The position numbers and the translations under genes are program-made. This document shows positions 7,917 to 15,060 of a DNA stretch of 34,497 bases, one piece after another. The DNA comes from Solirubrobacter sp035555675 (GTDB lineage Bacteria > Actinomycetota > Thermoleophilia > Solirubrobacterales > Solirubrobacteraceae): NCBI GenBank assembly GCA_035555675.1, contig DATMGH010000210.1:1-34497 (forward strand). The letters are read 5' to 3'. The notes beneath the pieces are model-generated. The model saw only the letters and a program-made list of their open reading frames with translations, searched no databases and was not told where the DNA came from. Each line of letters starts with the position of its first letter. The stretch's first letter is position 1.

Positions 7917-9142
7917 GTTCCGATCACGTCCGCGCCGAGCAGCTTGCGCAGCTTCACCTGCAGCTGCAGCGGCGAGAACGGCGTCGCGAGCCGCTCGTCC
8001 GCCGCCGCCGCGCGGGGATCGCTGGCCCCGCTCTCGTCGACCACGAGCAGCACTTTCGAGTCGCACGTCTCCGGGTCCGCTCGCAGCGCGGTCATGACGT
8101 CCGCGGCCCCCGCGATCACCACGTCCGGTCGCGCCGACCGCGCCGCGTCCAGCGCACCCGCTCCCGCGCTCTCGCGCACCTCGACCCGCCCGCCGAGCGC
8201 CACGTGCGCGATCGCCCGCGTGGACGCGTCCACCCCCGCCAGCAGCACCCGCGACCGGCGCAGCCCGGCGGACGGCCGCGGCGGCGACGTCTCCGCCAGC
8301 GGCCCGCCGGCGTCGACCGCCGCGCGCGCCGCGGCCATGAGGTCCGCGCACGTCTCGAACCGCCGCTCCGGGGACTTGTCCAGCGCCCGGGCGATCACGT
8401 CGTCGAGTGCCGCCGGGAGCTCGCCGAACACCCGCGACGGCTTCGGCGGCGGCTCCGACAGGTGCGCGTAGATGACCGCGACGTCGGTGTCGCGCTCGTA
8501 GGGCATCCGCCCGGTCAGGCAGTGGTAGAGCACGCACCCGAGCGAGTAGACGTCGCTGCGCCCCGTCACCTCCCGCCCCTCGATCTGCTCCGGCGCCACG
8601 TAGTGGATCGTCCCCACGACGTCCCCGACCAGCGTCACCTGCGTCCCGCCCACGCGCTTGGTCAGCCCGAAGTCGGTCAGGTACGCGTGCCGTCCGGAGA
8701 TCAGCACGTTCGCGGGCTTGACGTCGCGGTGGACGAGCCCGCGCTCGTGCGCGGCGTCCAGGGCCTCGCCGAGCTGCCGGCAGACGTCGATCGCCCGGTA
8801 CGGCTTCAACCGCCCCTCCGCCGCCAGCATCCGCGCCAGGTCGGACCCTTCGATGTACTGCATCGCCAGGTACAGCGTCCCGTCGACCTCGCCCGCGTCG
8901 TAGACCGTGACGATGTTCGGATGCGCGAGCTCGGCCGCGATCCGCGCCTCGCGCGCGAAGCGCTCCCGGAACCCGGACGACGCCGCGTGGTCGGGCGCGA
9001 TCAGCTTCAGCGCCGCCTGACGCCCGAGGCTCAGGTGCGTCGCCCGGTAGACCACGCCCATCCCGCCGCGGCCGATCGGCGCGTCGATCCGGTAGCCGGC
9101 GACGACGGTGCCGATACGCCGATCGTCGCTCGCGTCCGCCAT
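7913..9142 (-). CDS. Cytosolic Ser/Thr protein kinase with C-terminal pseudo-receiver domain
   Basis: This 409-residue protein has an N-terminal Hanks-type kinase: glycine loop GRGGMGV at 24-30, Lys46, catalytic HRDVKPAN from 138, DFG at 157-159 and VAPEQ in the activation region. These residues indicate an active kinase. There is no transmembrane helix, unlike PknB-type receptors. Residues about 297-403 have the hydrophobic pattern of a response-regulator receiver. The phosphoacceptor position is Gly345 (PDVVIAG), the acidic pocket is lost (LLAGVD), and the KPF lysine is Thr (TPFSPLQL), so this part is a pseudo-receiver. The start ATG 9142-9140 has no ribosome site. It touches the divergent HD-GYP gene, so promoters must lie within coding DNA. 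First gene of an operon with mobA and the FAD oxidoreductase. Confidence 0.88.
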   Translation of the reverse strand: MADASDDRRIGTVVAGYRIDAPIGRGGMGVVYRATHLSLGRQAALKLIAPDHAASSGFRERFAREARIAAELAHPNIVTVYDAGEVDGTLYLAMQYIEGSDLARMLAAEGRLKPYRAIDVCRQLGEALDAAHERGLVHRDVKPANVLISGRHAYLTDFGLTKRVGGTQVTLVGDVVGTIHYVAPEQIEGREVTGRSDVYSLGCVLYHCLTGRMPYERDTDVAVIYAHLSEPPPKPSRVFGELPAALDDVIARALDKSPERRFETCADLMAAARAAVDAGGPLAETSPPRPSAGLRRSRVLLAGVDASTRAIAHVALGGRVEVRESAGAGALDAARSARPDVVIAGAADVMTALRADPETCDSKVLLVVDESGASDPRAAAADERLATPFSPLQLQVKLRKLLGADVIGT

Positions 9143-9155
9143 GATGGCGACCAGT

Positions 9156-10133
9156 ATGGACGACGGGGATGCGCTCGCGGGCCTGCGGCTGCTCGTCGCC
9201 GGGTCCGACCTGGCGGCGGTGCAGGCCGCCCAGACACGGCTGGCGGCGCTCGGCGCCGACGCCATCGCGTTGGCCGGTGACGTCGACGCGCTCGCCCGCG
9301 CGGCGGCCGCTTCGCCGCCGACCGCGGTCGTCGCGGTCGACGGCGGCGACGCGCTGCGCGAGCGGCTGGACCCGTTCGACCTCAAGGCCGGCCCGCCCGT
9401 GCTGGACCTCCACGCCCTCACCCGGGAGGACGACGCGATCGGCGCCGTCACGGCCGCGCGGCTGCGCGCCGTCGTCGGCCAGCGCGGCCTGCGTGCGCGC
9501 CAGGCCGAGCTCGAGGCGGCGCTGGCCGCCCAGGCGCTGACGCGTCGCCGCGACGCCGAGGCCACCCACCAGGACCTGCTCCAGCGGCTCCTGCGCGCCG
9601 CGATCTACCGCGACGACAACACGTACGAGCACACCCAGCGCGTCGCCGACCTCGCCGCCCGCCTCGCCCGCGCGCTCGGCCTCCCGCCGCACACCGTCAG
9701 CCTGATCCACCGCGCCGCGCCGGTGCACGACCTGGGCAAGATCGCGATCCCGGACTCGATCCTGCTCAAGCCCGGCCGGCTGACCGAGGAGGAGTTCGAG
9801 GTCGTCAAGACGCACGCCGTGCTCGGCGCGCGCGTGCTCGCCGGCGGCGACGCGGACGTCCTGAGCGTCGCCGAGCAGATCGCCCGCCACCACCACGAGC
9901 GCTGGGACGGCGCCGGCTACCCGGCGGGGCTGCAGGGCGAGGCGATCCCGGTCGCCGCCCGGCTCGTCCACCTGGCCGACGTCTTCGACGTGCTCGTGCA
10001 CGAGCGCCCGTACAAGGAGTCGTGGACCGTCGAGGCGGCGATCGCGGAGATCGAGCGCGGCGCCGGCACCGATTTCGATCCCGCGGCAGTACGTGAGTTC
10101 AGCCGGCTCGGAGTGGCCGGATTGCAGGTCTGA
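9156..10133 (+). CDS. HD-GYP cyclic-di-GMP phosphodiesterase with N-terminal receiver-like domain
   Basis: This 325-residue protein has a degenerate receiver-like domain (about 9-105; LRLLVAGSD, then PTAVVAVDGG where the acceptor Asp would lie). A helical, probably coiled-coil linker follows (about 108-147), then an HD-GYP domain with metal and signature residues intact: H159, HD at 191-192, H220, HHHERWDGAGYP at 245-256 and HLADVFD at 272-278. It should hydrolyse c-di-GMP to pGpG or GMP in the cytosol. The acidic pocket of the N-domain is missing (LVAGSD), as in the kinase next door. The start ATG at 9156 is the latest plausible; in-frame ATGs at 9141 and 9144 would overlap the kinase start. 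The gene is divergent from the kinase and lies 24 bp before the Ig-repeat gene. Confidence 0.88.
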   Translation: MDDGDALAGLRLLVAGSDLAAVQAAQTRLAALGADAIALAGDVDALARAAAASPPTAVVAVDGGDALRERLDPFDLKAGPPVLDLHALTREDDAIGAVTAARLRAVVGQRGLRARQAELEAALAAQALTRRRDAEATHQDLLQRLLRAAIYRDDNTYEHTQRVADLAARLARALGLPPHTVSLIHRAAPVHDLGKIAIPDSILLKPGRLTEEEFEVVKTHAVLGARVLAGGDADVLSVAEQIARHHHERWDGAGYPAGLQGEAIPVAARLVHLADVFDVLVHERPYKESWTVEAAIAEIERGAGTDFDPAAVREFSRLGVAGLQV

Positions 10134-10141
10134 CGACGGCT

Positions 10142-10149
10142 GCCGATAA
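10142..10149 (+). promoter_or_regulatory. GCCGATAA box, candidate sigma-28-type -10
   Basis: GCCGATAA is an exact match to the flagellar-sigma -10 consensus. It ends 8 nt before the GTG start of the Ig-repeat gene, so the transcript would be nearly leaderless. No good TAAA box is visible about 15 nt upstream, so the assignment is tentative. Confidence 0.35.
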
Positions 10150-10157
10150 CCGGGGGC

Positions 10158-13100
10158 GTGAGCCCTCGGTTCATCGTCCCCTTCATCCTCGCCGTGCTGC
10201 TGGCGGTCCCCGCGACCGCGTCCGCCGCGCCCAGCGTCTGCGGCGTCGACCTCGGCCCGTACGCACCCGCCGCGCAGGACCAGACCGCCGTCCCGAACAG
10301 CGACTGGCAGCCGGGCGTGCCCGCCGGCACGGTCGACGTCCCGCTGGCCGGCGACGCCGACGTGGACAAGTTCGAGTACAAGGTCGACTGCGGCAGCGCG
10401 ATCCCGGTCAACACCGCGCCCGGCACGGCCACGATCACCGGCCAGGGCGCGATCCGCTTCACGCACCGCGCGCACGACGCCGTCACCGACACGTGGACCG
10501 ACTGGGTCGACGAGTGGGTCCGGATCGACTCCGGCGCGCCGGCGAACACGACGCCCGCGATCAGCACCGACTGGCGCAAGGGTCCGGCCACGTTCCCGCT
10601 GACCGCCACCGACACCACGTCGCCCGTGCACACCGAGTGGCGCGTCGACGGCGGGTCCTGGACGAGCTCCGCCTCCGCGCTGGTCAACGGCACCGGCGCG
10701 CACACGCTCGACACCGCCGCGGTCGACGCCGCCGGCAACCGCACCGAGCGCACCGACGTCGTCAGCATCGACAACGACCCGCCGCTGGACAGCACCGACA
10801 CGGCGCCGGTCGGCTGGCAGAACCAGCCGGTCAGCCTGACCGTCGACGGCACCGACGCGCATTCGGGCGTCGCCCGTATCGAGTGGCAGATCGACGCGCA
10901 GACGCCCGGCTCCGGGCCGGACGGCACCGTCGTCCAGATCGCGACGCAGGGCATGCACGTCTTCCGCACGCGCGCCGTCGACCGTGTCGGCAACGCGTCC
11001 GCCTGGCGCGCGCAGGACGTGTGGGTCGACATCGCCGGCCCGGTCGACACCACCGTCGTCCCCACCACCTGGTTCACCACGCCGACCGTCCCGATCGACA
11101 TCACCGCCGAAGAGGACGAGTACGGCATCAAGAGCATCGAGTGGCGCCTCGACGGCCAGCCCGGCGGGACCGTCATGTTCCCGCTCAACGACACGGTGCC
11201 GGTCACGGTCGCCGGCGACGGCATCCACCAGCTCGAGGTGCGCGTCACCGACAACGACAACCGCGTGCTGGACTGGCACACGCACCTGGTCAAGATCGAC
11301 ACCGTCCACCCGACGGACCTGACCACGGTCTCCTCCGGCTGGCTCCCGTACTCCTCCCTGAACGTCAACGTCCGCGGCACCGACGCGAACGCCGGCATCG
11401 AGCGCGTCGAGTGGCGCATCGACGGCGCCGACGCCGAGAGCGCTCCCGGCGCCGCGCACGACGTCACGGTCTCCGGCGACGGCGTGCACACGCTCGAGAC
11501 GCGCGTGGTCGACAACGCCGGCCTGGTCAGCGCCTGGACCGCGCGCACGATCAAGCTCGACGCCACCGCGCCGACCAACACCACGCCGCTGGCCGATCCC
11601 GGCTGGCGCAACACGCCCTACGCGGTCGTGCTCGACGGCGCCGACGCCGGCTCCGGCGTGGCGTCCGTCGGCTGGAAGGTCAAGCTCGACGGCCAGCCCG
11701 AGGGCGCCGAGCACGTCGGCACCGCGGGCACGGAGAAGGCGACGATCAATGTGGACGGCTCGCACGTCCTCAACACCCGCGTGCGCGACATCGGCGGCAC
11801 GGCGTCCGCCTGGCGCACGGAGCTGATCCAGATCGACCGCGTCGCGCCGGCCGACGGCACCGTCTATCCGACCGCGCCGGTCGCCAACCGGCACGTGATC
11901 ACGTTCGCGCCGACCGACGACCGCTCGGGCGTCGCGGCGGTCGAGTACAAGCTCGACGGCGGCGCTCCCACGTCCGCCTCGTCGGTCAAGATCACCGGCG
12001 CGGGCGACCACACGCTCGCCGTCCGCGTGCGCGACAACGCCGGCAACTGGAGCGCCTGGGGCTCGCACACGGTCACGGTCGTGCTCGGGCCGGACACCAC
12101 GGCGCCGACCGACAACACCACGGTCCCGGCGCAGTGGGTCACGTCCGCCTGGACGGTGACGGTCGCGGCCGAGGACGACATCGACGGCGTCGGCATCGAC
12201 TACGTCGAGTGGCGCGTGGACGACGAGCCGATCAGGACCGGCCCCGCCGGCAGCACGTTCACGGTCTCCACCGACGGCGTGCACGACATCGCCACGCGCG
12301 TCTGGGACAAGGCCGGCAACCTGTCCGACTGGAAGGTCCAGACGCTGCGCGTGGACACGACCAAGCCGGTCGACGCGACCGCGCTGCCGTCCGGCTGGGC
12401 GGCCTCGCGCGCCGTCACGCTCGCGGCCAGCGACGCCGCGTCCGGGATCGACCGGATCGTCTACACCGTGACCGGCGCGGGGACGCTCAGCGGCCAGTTC
12501 GGCGCCGGCGGCGGCACGCTCACGCTGCCCGCGGACGGCACCTACACGCTCACCTACAACGTCTACGACGTCGCCGGCCAGCGGCTCACGCGCTCGGTCA
12601 CCTACAAGGTCGACACGGTCGCGCCGGTCAACACGTCCGCCGCCGCGCCGACCGCGTGGCAGACCGCCGCGCTCTCGCTGCCCTTGACCGGCACCGACGC
12701 GCTGTCCGGCGTCGACCACGCCGAATGGCGCGTGGCCGGCGGCGACGTCCACACGGGCACGCCCGCGGTGGTCTCGACGCAGGGCTCCCAGACGCTCGAG
12801 ACGCGCGTCGTCGACAAGGCCGGCAACGCGTCGAGCTGGCGCGCGGAGACGGTCAAGGTCGACACGACCAAGCCGGTCAACACGACCGCGGCGGTGACGG
12901 TGCCCTGGCGCAAGTCCACGTTCACCACCACGGTCAGCGGCAGCGACGCGCAGTCCGGCGTGGCGCGCACCGAGTACCGGGTGGACGGCGGGAGCGTCGT
13001 CAGCGGCAGCGCGGTGTCGATCGCGGCCGAGGGCGCGCACACGCTCGAGACGCGCGTGGTCGACGTCGCCGGCAACGCGTCCGACTGGCGCGCGGACGCG

Positions 13101-13976
13101 GTCGGGATCGACAAGACCGTTCCCGTGCTCGCGGTCGACTGCGGGCCGAGCACGTGGCGCAACACGGTGCCGGTGTGCGCGGTGACGGCGTCCGGCGGCC
13201 CGTCCGGGCTGCCGACGCTGACCGCCGCGATCGGCGGCGGCACCCCGGTCGCGGTGACCGGCGGCCGCTTCGCGGTCGACGCGGACGGCGCGTCGACGAT
13301 CACCTTCCAGGCCGTGGACGGCGCCGGCAACCAGGCGTCCGCGCGGGCGGACGTCAAGGTCGACCGGGCGCCGCCGAGCGTGTCGGTCAAGTGCGCCGCG
13401 GGCGCCGGGGTGCTGTGGGTCTGCACCGTGACGGGCGCGGACGGGCTCTCCGGCATCGGCGGCCTGTCCTGGTCGCTCAACGGCTCCGCGCCGGCCGCGG
13501 TCGGCCCGGGTGGGTCGTTCTCGGTCCCGAAGGGCACGGTCGTCGCCTACGCGAGCGACGCGGCCGGGAACGCGGCGGCCTCGCCGCCGGTCAAGCTCGC
13601 CGAGCGCTCGGCCGCGCCGTCCGGTGGCGGCGCGGATGCGTCGACGCCGCGCTCGACCAGCGAGGCGGTGCTGCTGCGCAAGAGCGCGAAGGCCTCGCGG
13701 CTGGTCGGCCAGCTGTCGATCGCGGCGCTGCCGACCAAGACGACGCTCGACCTGCGGCCGCTGGCGCTCGGCAAGGGCAAGTTCCGGTTCACCTTCAAGG
13801 TCACCCTGGACGGCAAGCGCAAGACCGTCACCAAGACGCAGACCACCCGGTCCGGCTACTCGAAGCGGATCCGGGTCACCGTCGGCGCGGGCGCGAAGGC
13901 GTCGGTGGCGCTGACGATCGCCAGGCGCTCGGGCAAGCGCTGGGTGACGTACGCGGGCGCGACGGCGAAGTTGTGA
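10158..13976 (+). CDS. Large secreted Ig-like (OmpL47-type) repeat protein
   Basis: This 1272-residue protein begins with a signal peptide (about 1-23, cleaving after ASAA), followed by roughly twelve tandem beta-sandwich repeats of 83-92 residues (about 130-1150). Each repeat has the pattern D-x-x-x-P-x-(N/D)-T-T near the start, a central SG(V/I)xxxEW(R)(V/I)DG, then GxHTLxTRVVDxAGNxSxW. The pattern resembles OmpL47/bacterial Ig-like modules. Later repeats are more degenerate. A C-terminal basic beta domain (about 1170-1272) of the type common on exported proteins in this group follows. No LPXTG or membrane anchor is visible. A role as a surface adhesin or matrix protein is inference. The start is GTG 10158, with no ribosome site beyond GGGGG. 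It could be read through from the HD-GYP gene 24 bp upstream or from the GCCGATAA box. Confidence 0.85.
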   Translation: MSPRFIVPFILAVLLAVPATASAAPSVCGVDLGPYAPAAQDQTAVPNSDWQPGVPAGTVDVPLAGDADVDKFEYKVDCGSAIPVNTAPGTATITGQGAIRFTHRAHDAVTDTWTDWVDEWVRIDSGAPANTTPAISTDWRKGPATFPLTATDTTSPVHTEWRVDGGSWTSSASALVNGTGAHTLDTAAVDAAGNRTERTDVVSIDNDPPLDSTDTAPVGWQNQPVSLTVDGTDAHSGVARIEWQIDAQTPGSGPDGTVVQIATQGMHVFRTRAVDRVGNASAWRAQDVWVDIAGPVDTTVVPTTWFTTPTVPIDITAEEDEYGIKSIEWRLDGQPGGTVMFPLNDTVPVTVAGDGIHQLEVRVTDNDNRVLDWHTHLVKIDTVHPTDLTTVSSGWLPYSSLNVNVRGTDANAGIERVEWRIDGADAESAPGAAHDVTVSGDGVHTLETRVVDNAGLVSAWTARTIKLDATAPTNTTPLADPGWRNTPYAVVLDGADAGSGVASVGWKVKLDGQPEGAEHVGTAGTEKATINVDGSHVLNTRVRDIGGTASAWRTELIQIDRVAPADGTVYPTAPVANRHVITFAPTDDRSGVAAVEYKLDGGAPTSASSVKITGAGDHTLAVRVRDNAGNWSAWGSHTVTVVLGPDTTAPTDNTTVPAQWVTSAWTVTVAAEDDIDGVGIDYVEWRVDDEPIRTGPAGSTFTVSTDGVHDIATRVWDKAGNLSDWKVQTLRVDTTKPVDATALPSGWAASRAVTLAASDAASGIDRIVYTVTGAGTLSGQFGAGGGTLTLPADGTYTLTYNVYDVAGQRLTRSVTYKVDTVAPVNTSAAAPTAWQTAALSLPLTGTDALSGVDHAEWRVAGGDVHTGTPAVVSTQGSQTLETRVVDKAGNASSWRAETVKVDTTKPVNTTAAVTVPWRKSTFTTTVSGSDAQSGVARTEYRVDGGSVVSGSAVSIAAEGAHTLETRVVDVAGNASDWRADAVGIDKTVPVLAVDCGPSTWRNTVPVCAVTASGGPSGLPTLTAAIGGGTPVAVTGGRFAVDADGASTITFQAVDGAGNQASARADVKVDRAPPSVSVKCAAGAGVLWVCTVTGADGLSGIGGLSWSLNGSAPAAVGPGGSFSVPKGTVVAYASDAAGNAAASPPVKLAERSAAPSGGGADASTPRSTSEAVLLRKSAKASRLVGQLSIAALPTKTTLDLRPLALGKGKFRFTFKVTLDGKRKTVTKTQTTRSGYSKRIRVTVGAGAKASVALTIARRSGKRWVTYAGATAKL

Positions 13977-13983
13977 GCGGCGC

Positions 13984-14011
13984 TTGACGATTCCGGCTCG
14001 CTTGCAACAAT
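13984..14011 (+). promoter_or_regulatory. Candidate housekeeping promoter for the USP-like operon
   Basis: TTGACG (13984-13989), 16-nt spacer, AACAAT (14006-14011). The expected start is near 14018, giving a leader of about 25 nt with AGGGAG (14027-14032) before ATG 14043. Confidence 0.5.
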
Positions 14012-14025
14012 CGTGGCAAGCGAGC
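13996..14025. promoter_or_regulatory. Perfect 10-bp inverted repeat centred on the -10 box
   Basis: GCTCGCTTGC (13996-14005) and GCAAGCGAGC (14016-14025) are perfect complements with a 10-nt spacer that contains AACAAT. The placement suits a dimeric repressor operator. It could instead be the terminator of the Ig-repeat gene, which ends 19 nt upstream, but no T tract follows. Confidence 0.5.
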
Positions 14026-14042
14026 TAGGGAGCGTGTTGCGC

Positions 14043-14474
14043 ATGTCCGCAGAGGCCAGGGTCCTCGTCGTCGCCAACAAGACCGCCGCCACCCCCGCCC
14101 TGATCGAGGCCGTGCGCGCACGCGCCGCGCGCGGGCCCGCGACGTTCACGCTGCTGGTGCCGAACGCCGCCCACGGGCTGCACCGGCTGATCGACCCGGA
14201 GGACCAGGAGCAGGCCGAGGCCGCGCAGACCCTGGAGCTCGCGCTCCCGCTGCTCGAGCAGGCGGCCGGCGGGCCGGTCGAGGGCATGATCGGCGTGCCG
14301 GAGCCACTCGCGGCGATCCAGGACGCGGTCAACCTGTACGGGTTCGACGAGCTGATCATCTCGACGCTGCCGCAGCGCGTGTCGCGCTGGCTCAAGCTCG
14401 ATCTGCCGTCGAAGGCGTCCGGGCTGGGGCTGCCGGTGACGACCGTGACCGCCACCGAGCGCATCACGGTTTGA
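14043..14474 (+). CDS. UspA-like alpha/beta protein of unknown function
   Basis: This 143-residue cytosolic protein has the alternating strand/helix pattern of a UspA-type fold: ARVLVVANKTAATPALIEAV at the N-terminus, a Leu/Ala-rich amphipathic helix and LYGFDELIISTLP before the last strand. The UspA ATP-binding motif G-x2-G-x9-G(S/T) is missing; STLPQRVSRWLKLDLPSK takes its place, so nucleotide binding is doubtful. The start is ATG 14043 with AGGGAG ten bases upstream. The longer GTG at 14013 falls inside the inverted repeat and is rejected. The gene leads a tight set with a 27-residue membrane protein (14 bp downstream) and a true USP, suggesting a stress-response operon. Function is not established from sequence. 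Confidence 0.75.
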   Translation: MSAEARVLVVANKTAATPALIEAVRARAARGPATFTLLVPNAAHGLHRLIDPEDQEQAEAAQTLELALPLLEQAAGGPVEGMIGVPEPLAAIQDAVNLYGFDELIISTLPQRVSRWLKLDLPSKASGLGLPVTTVTATERITV

Positions 14475-14475
14475 C

Positions 14476-14481
14476 TAGCCT
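14476..14481 (+). promoter_or_regulatory. -10 box TAGCCT, 7 nt before a GTG start
   Basis: TAGCCT ends 7 nt before the GTG of the 27-residue ORF, which is leaderless geometry. It may act as an internal promoter for the microprotein and USP gene. Confidence 0.35.
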
Positions 14482-14488
14482 GGGGGCT

Positions 14489-14572
14489 GTGTCCCCTTTC
14501 TGGATCTGGATGCAGGTGCTGATCGTCGTGTGCGTGATCGCCAGCCTCGTCATCGCGCTGATCAAGCTCTGA
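14489..14572 (+). CDS. 27-residue single-pass membrane microprotein
   Basis: GTG 14489 to TGA 14570-14572 encodes 27 residues. The peptide is a short MSPFWIWMQ head, one hydrophobic helix rich in Val/Ile/Leu (about residues 8-25) and a C-terminal Lys-Leu. It fills the gap between the UspA-like gene (14 bp before) and the USP gene (7 bp after). It has a leaderless-style -10 box (TAGCCT, 14476-14481). Evidence for coding is the uninterrupted, purely hydrophobic helix and the tight operon fit. It could act as a small membrane regulator or toxin-like peptide, but no function can be assigned. Confidence 0.5.
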   Translation: MSPFWIWMQVLIVVCVIASLVIALIKL

Positions 14573-14579
14573 GCGCGCC

Positions 14580-15023
14580 GTGTTCCGTTCGATCGTGGTG
14601 GGAACCGACGGATCCGACACGGCGGGCAAGGCCGTCGAGGAGGCGACCGACCTGGCCAAGGCGGTCGGCGCGGGGCTGTGCCTCGTCTCGGCCTACGAGC
14701 CGGTCCCGCAGGCGCGCCTGCGCGAGGAGGCGCGGCAGATCCCGGCCGACCTGCAGTGGATGATCAACCCGCGCGAGGAGGTCGACGCGACGCTCGCCGC
14801 CGCCGCCGACCGGGTGCGCGCGGCCGGCGTCGAGGTGGAGACGTTCGCCCGCGAGGGGGACCCGGCGGACGCGATCCTGGACGTCGCCGAGGAGCGCGAC
14901 GCGGACCTGATCGTGGTCGGCAACAAGGGGATGACCGGCGCGCGCCGGTTCCTGCTCGGGTCGGTCCCGAACAAGGTCTCCCACCACGCGCCCTGCTCCG
15001 TCCTGATCATCCGGACGACCTAA
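14580..15023 (+). CDS. Universal stress protein, ATP-binding type
   Basis: This 147-residue UspA-family protein has the canonical N-terminus FRSIVVGTDGSDTAGKAV. Its ATP-binding motif is complete: GNKG, nine residues, then GS (GSVPNKVSHHAPCSVLII) near the C-terminus. Members bind ATP, dimerise and help survival under stress in the cytosol. The GTG start (14580) follows the microprotein stop by 7 bp, so it is probably co-transcribed with the two upstream genes. Its TAA (15021-15023) forms the first bases of a palindromic repeat shared with two other gene ends in this window. Confidence 0.9.
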   Translation: MFRSIVVGTDGSDTAGKAVEEATDLAKAVGAGLCLVSAYEPVPQARLREEARQIPADLQWMINPREEVDATLAAAADRVRAAGVEVETFAREGDPADAILDVAEERDADLIVVGNKGMTGARRFLLGSVPNKVSHHAPCSVLIIRTT

Positions 15024-15060
15024 AGCCCGCCTAAAGGGGCCAGGCCCCTTTAGGTTTGCT
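15021..15060. repeat. Dispersed palindromic repeat at a convergent gene junction (copy 1)
   Basis: The core at 15030-15054 is a perfect 12-bp palindrome with one central base (CCTAAAGGGGCC-A-GGCCCCTTTAGG). Flanks TAAAGCCCGC and TTTGCT match copy 2 at 23180. It starts at the TAA of the USP gene and ends at the TAA (15062-15060) of the convergent subtilase. It probably works as a bidirectional terminator. Confidence 0.75.

Noticed and set aside
9110..9117. GCCGATAC as a sigma-28-type -10 for the HD-GYP gene
   Set aside because: It is within the kinase coding region, encodes a conserved Ile-Gly-Thr, is 24-39 nt from the start and has no -35 partner; probably chance.
7308..13040. A 1910-codon open frame on the minus strand
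   Set aside because: Only its last part (7916-7308) is real, encoding MobA. The rest is antisense to the Ig-repeat gene and the HD-GYP gene and is Arg/Val/Asp-rich, as expected of a GC-rich shadow frame.
14013..14042. Earlier GTG start for the UspA-like gene
   Set aside because: It lies inside the inverted repeat and overlaps the predicted transcription start; the ATG at 14043 has a ribosome site at good spacing.
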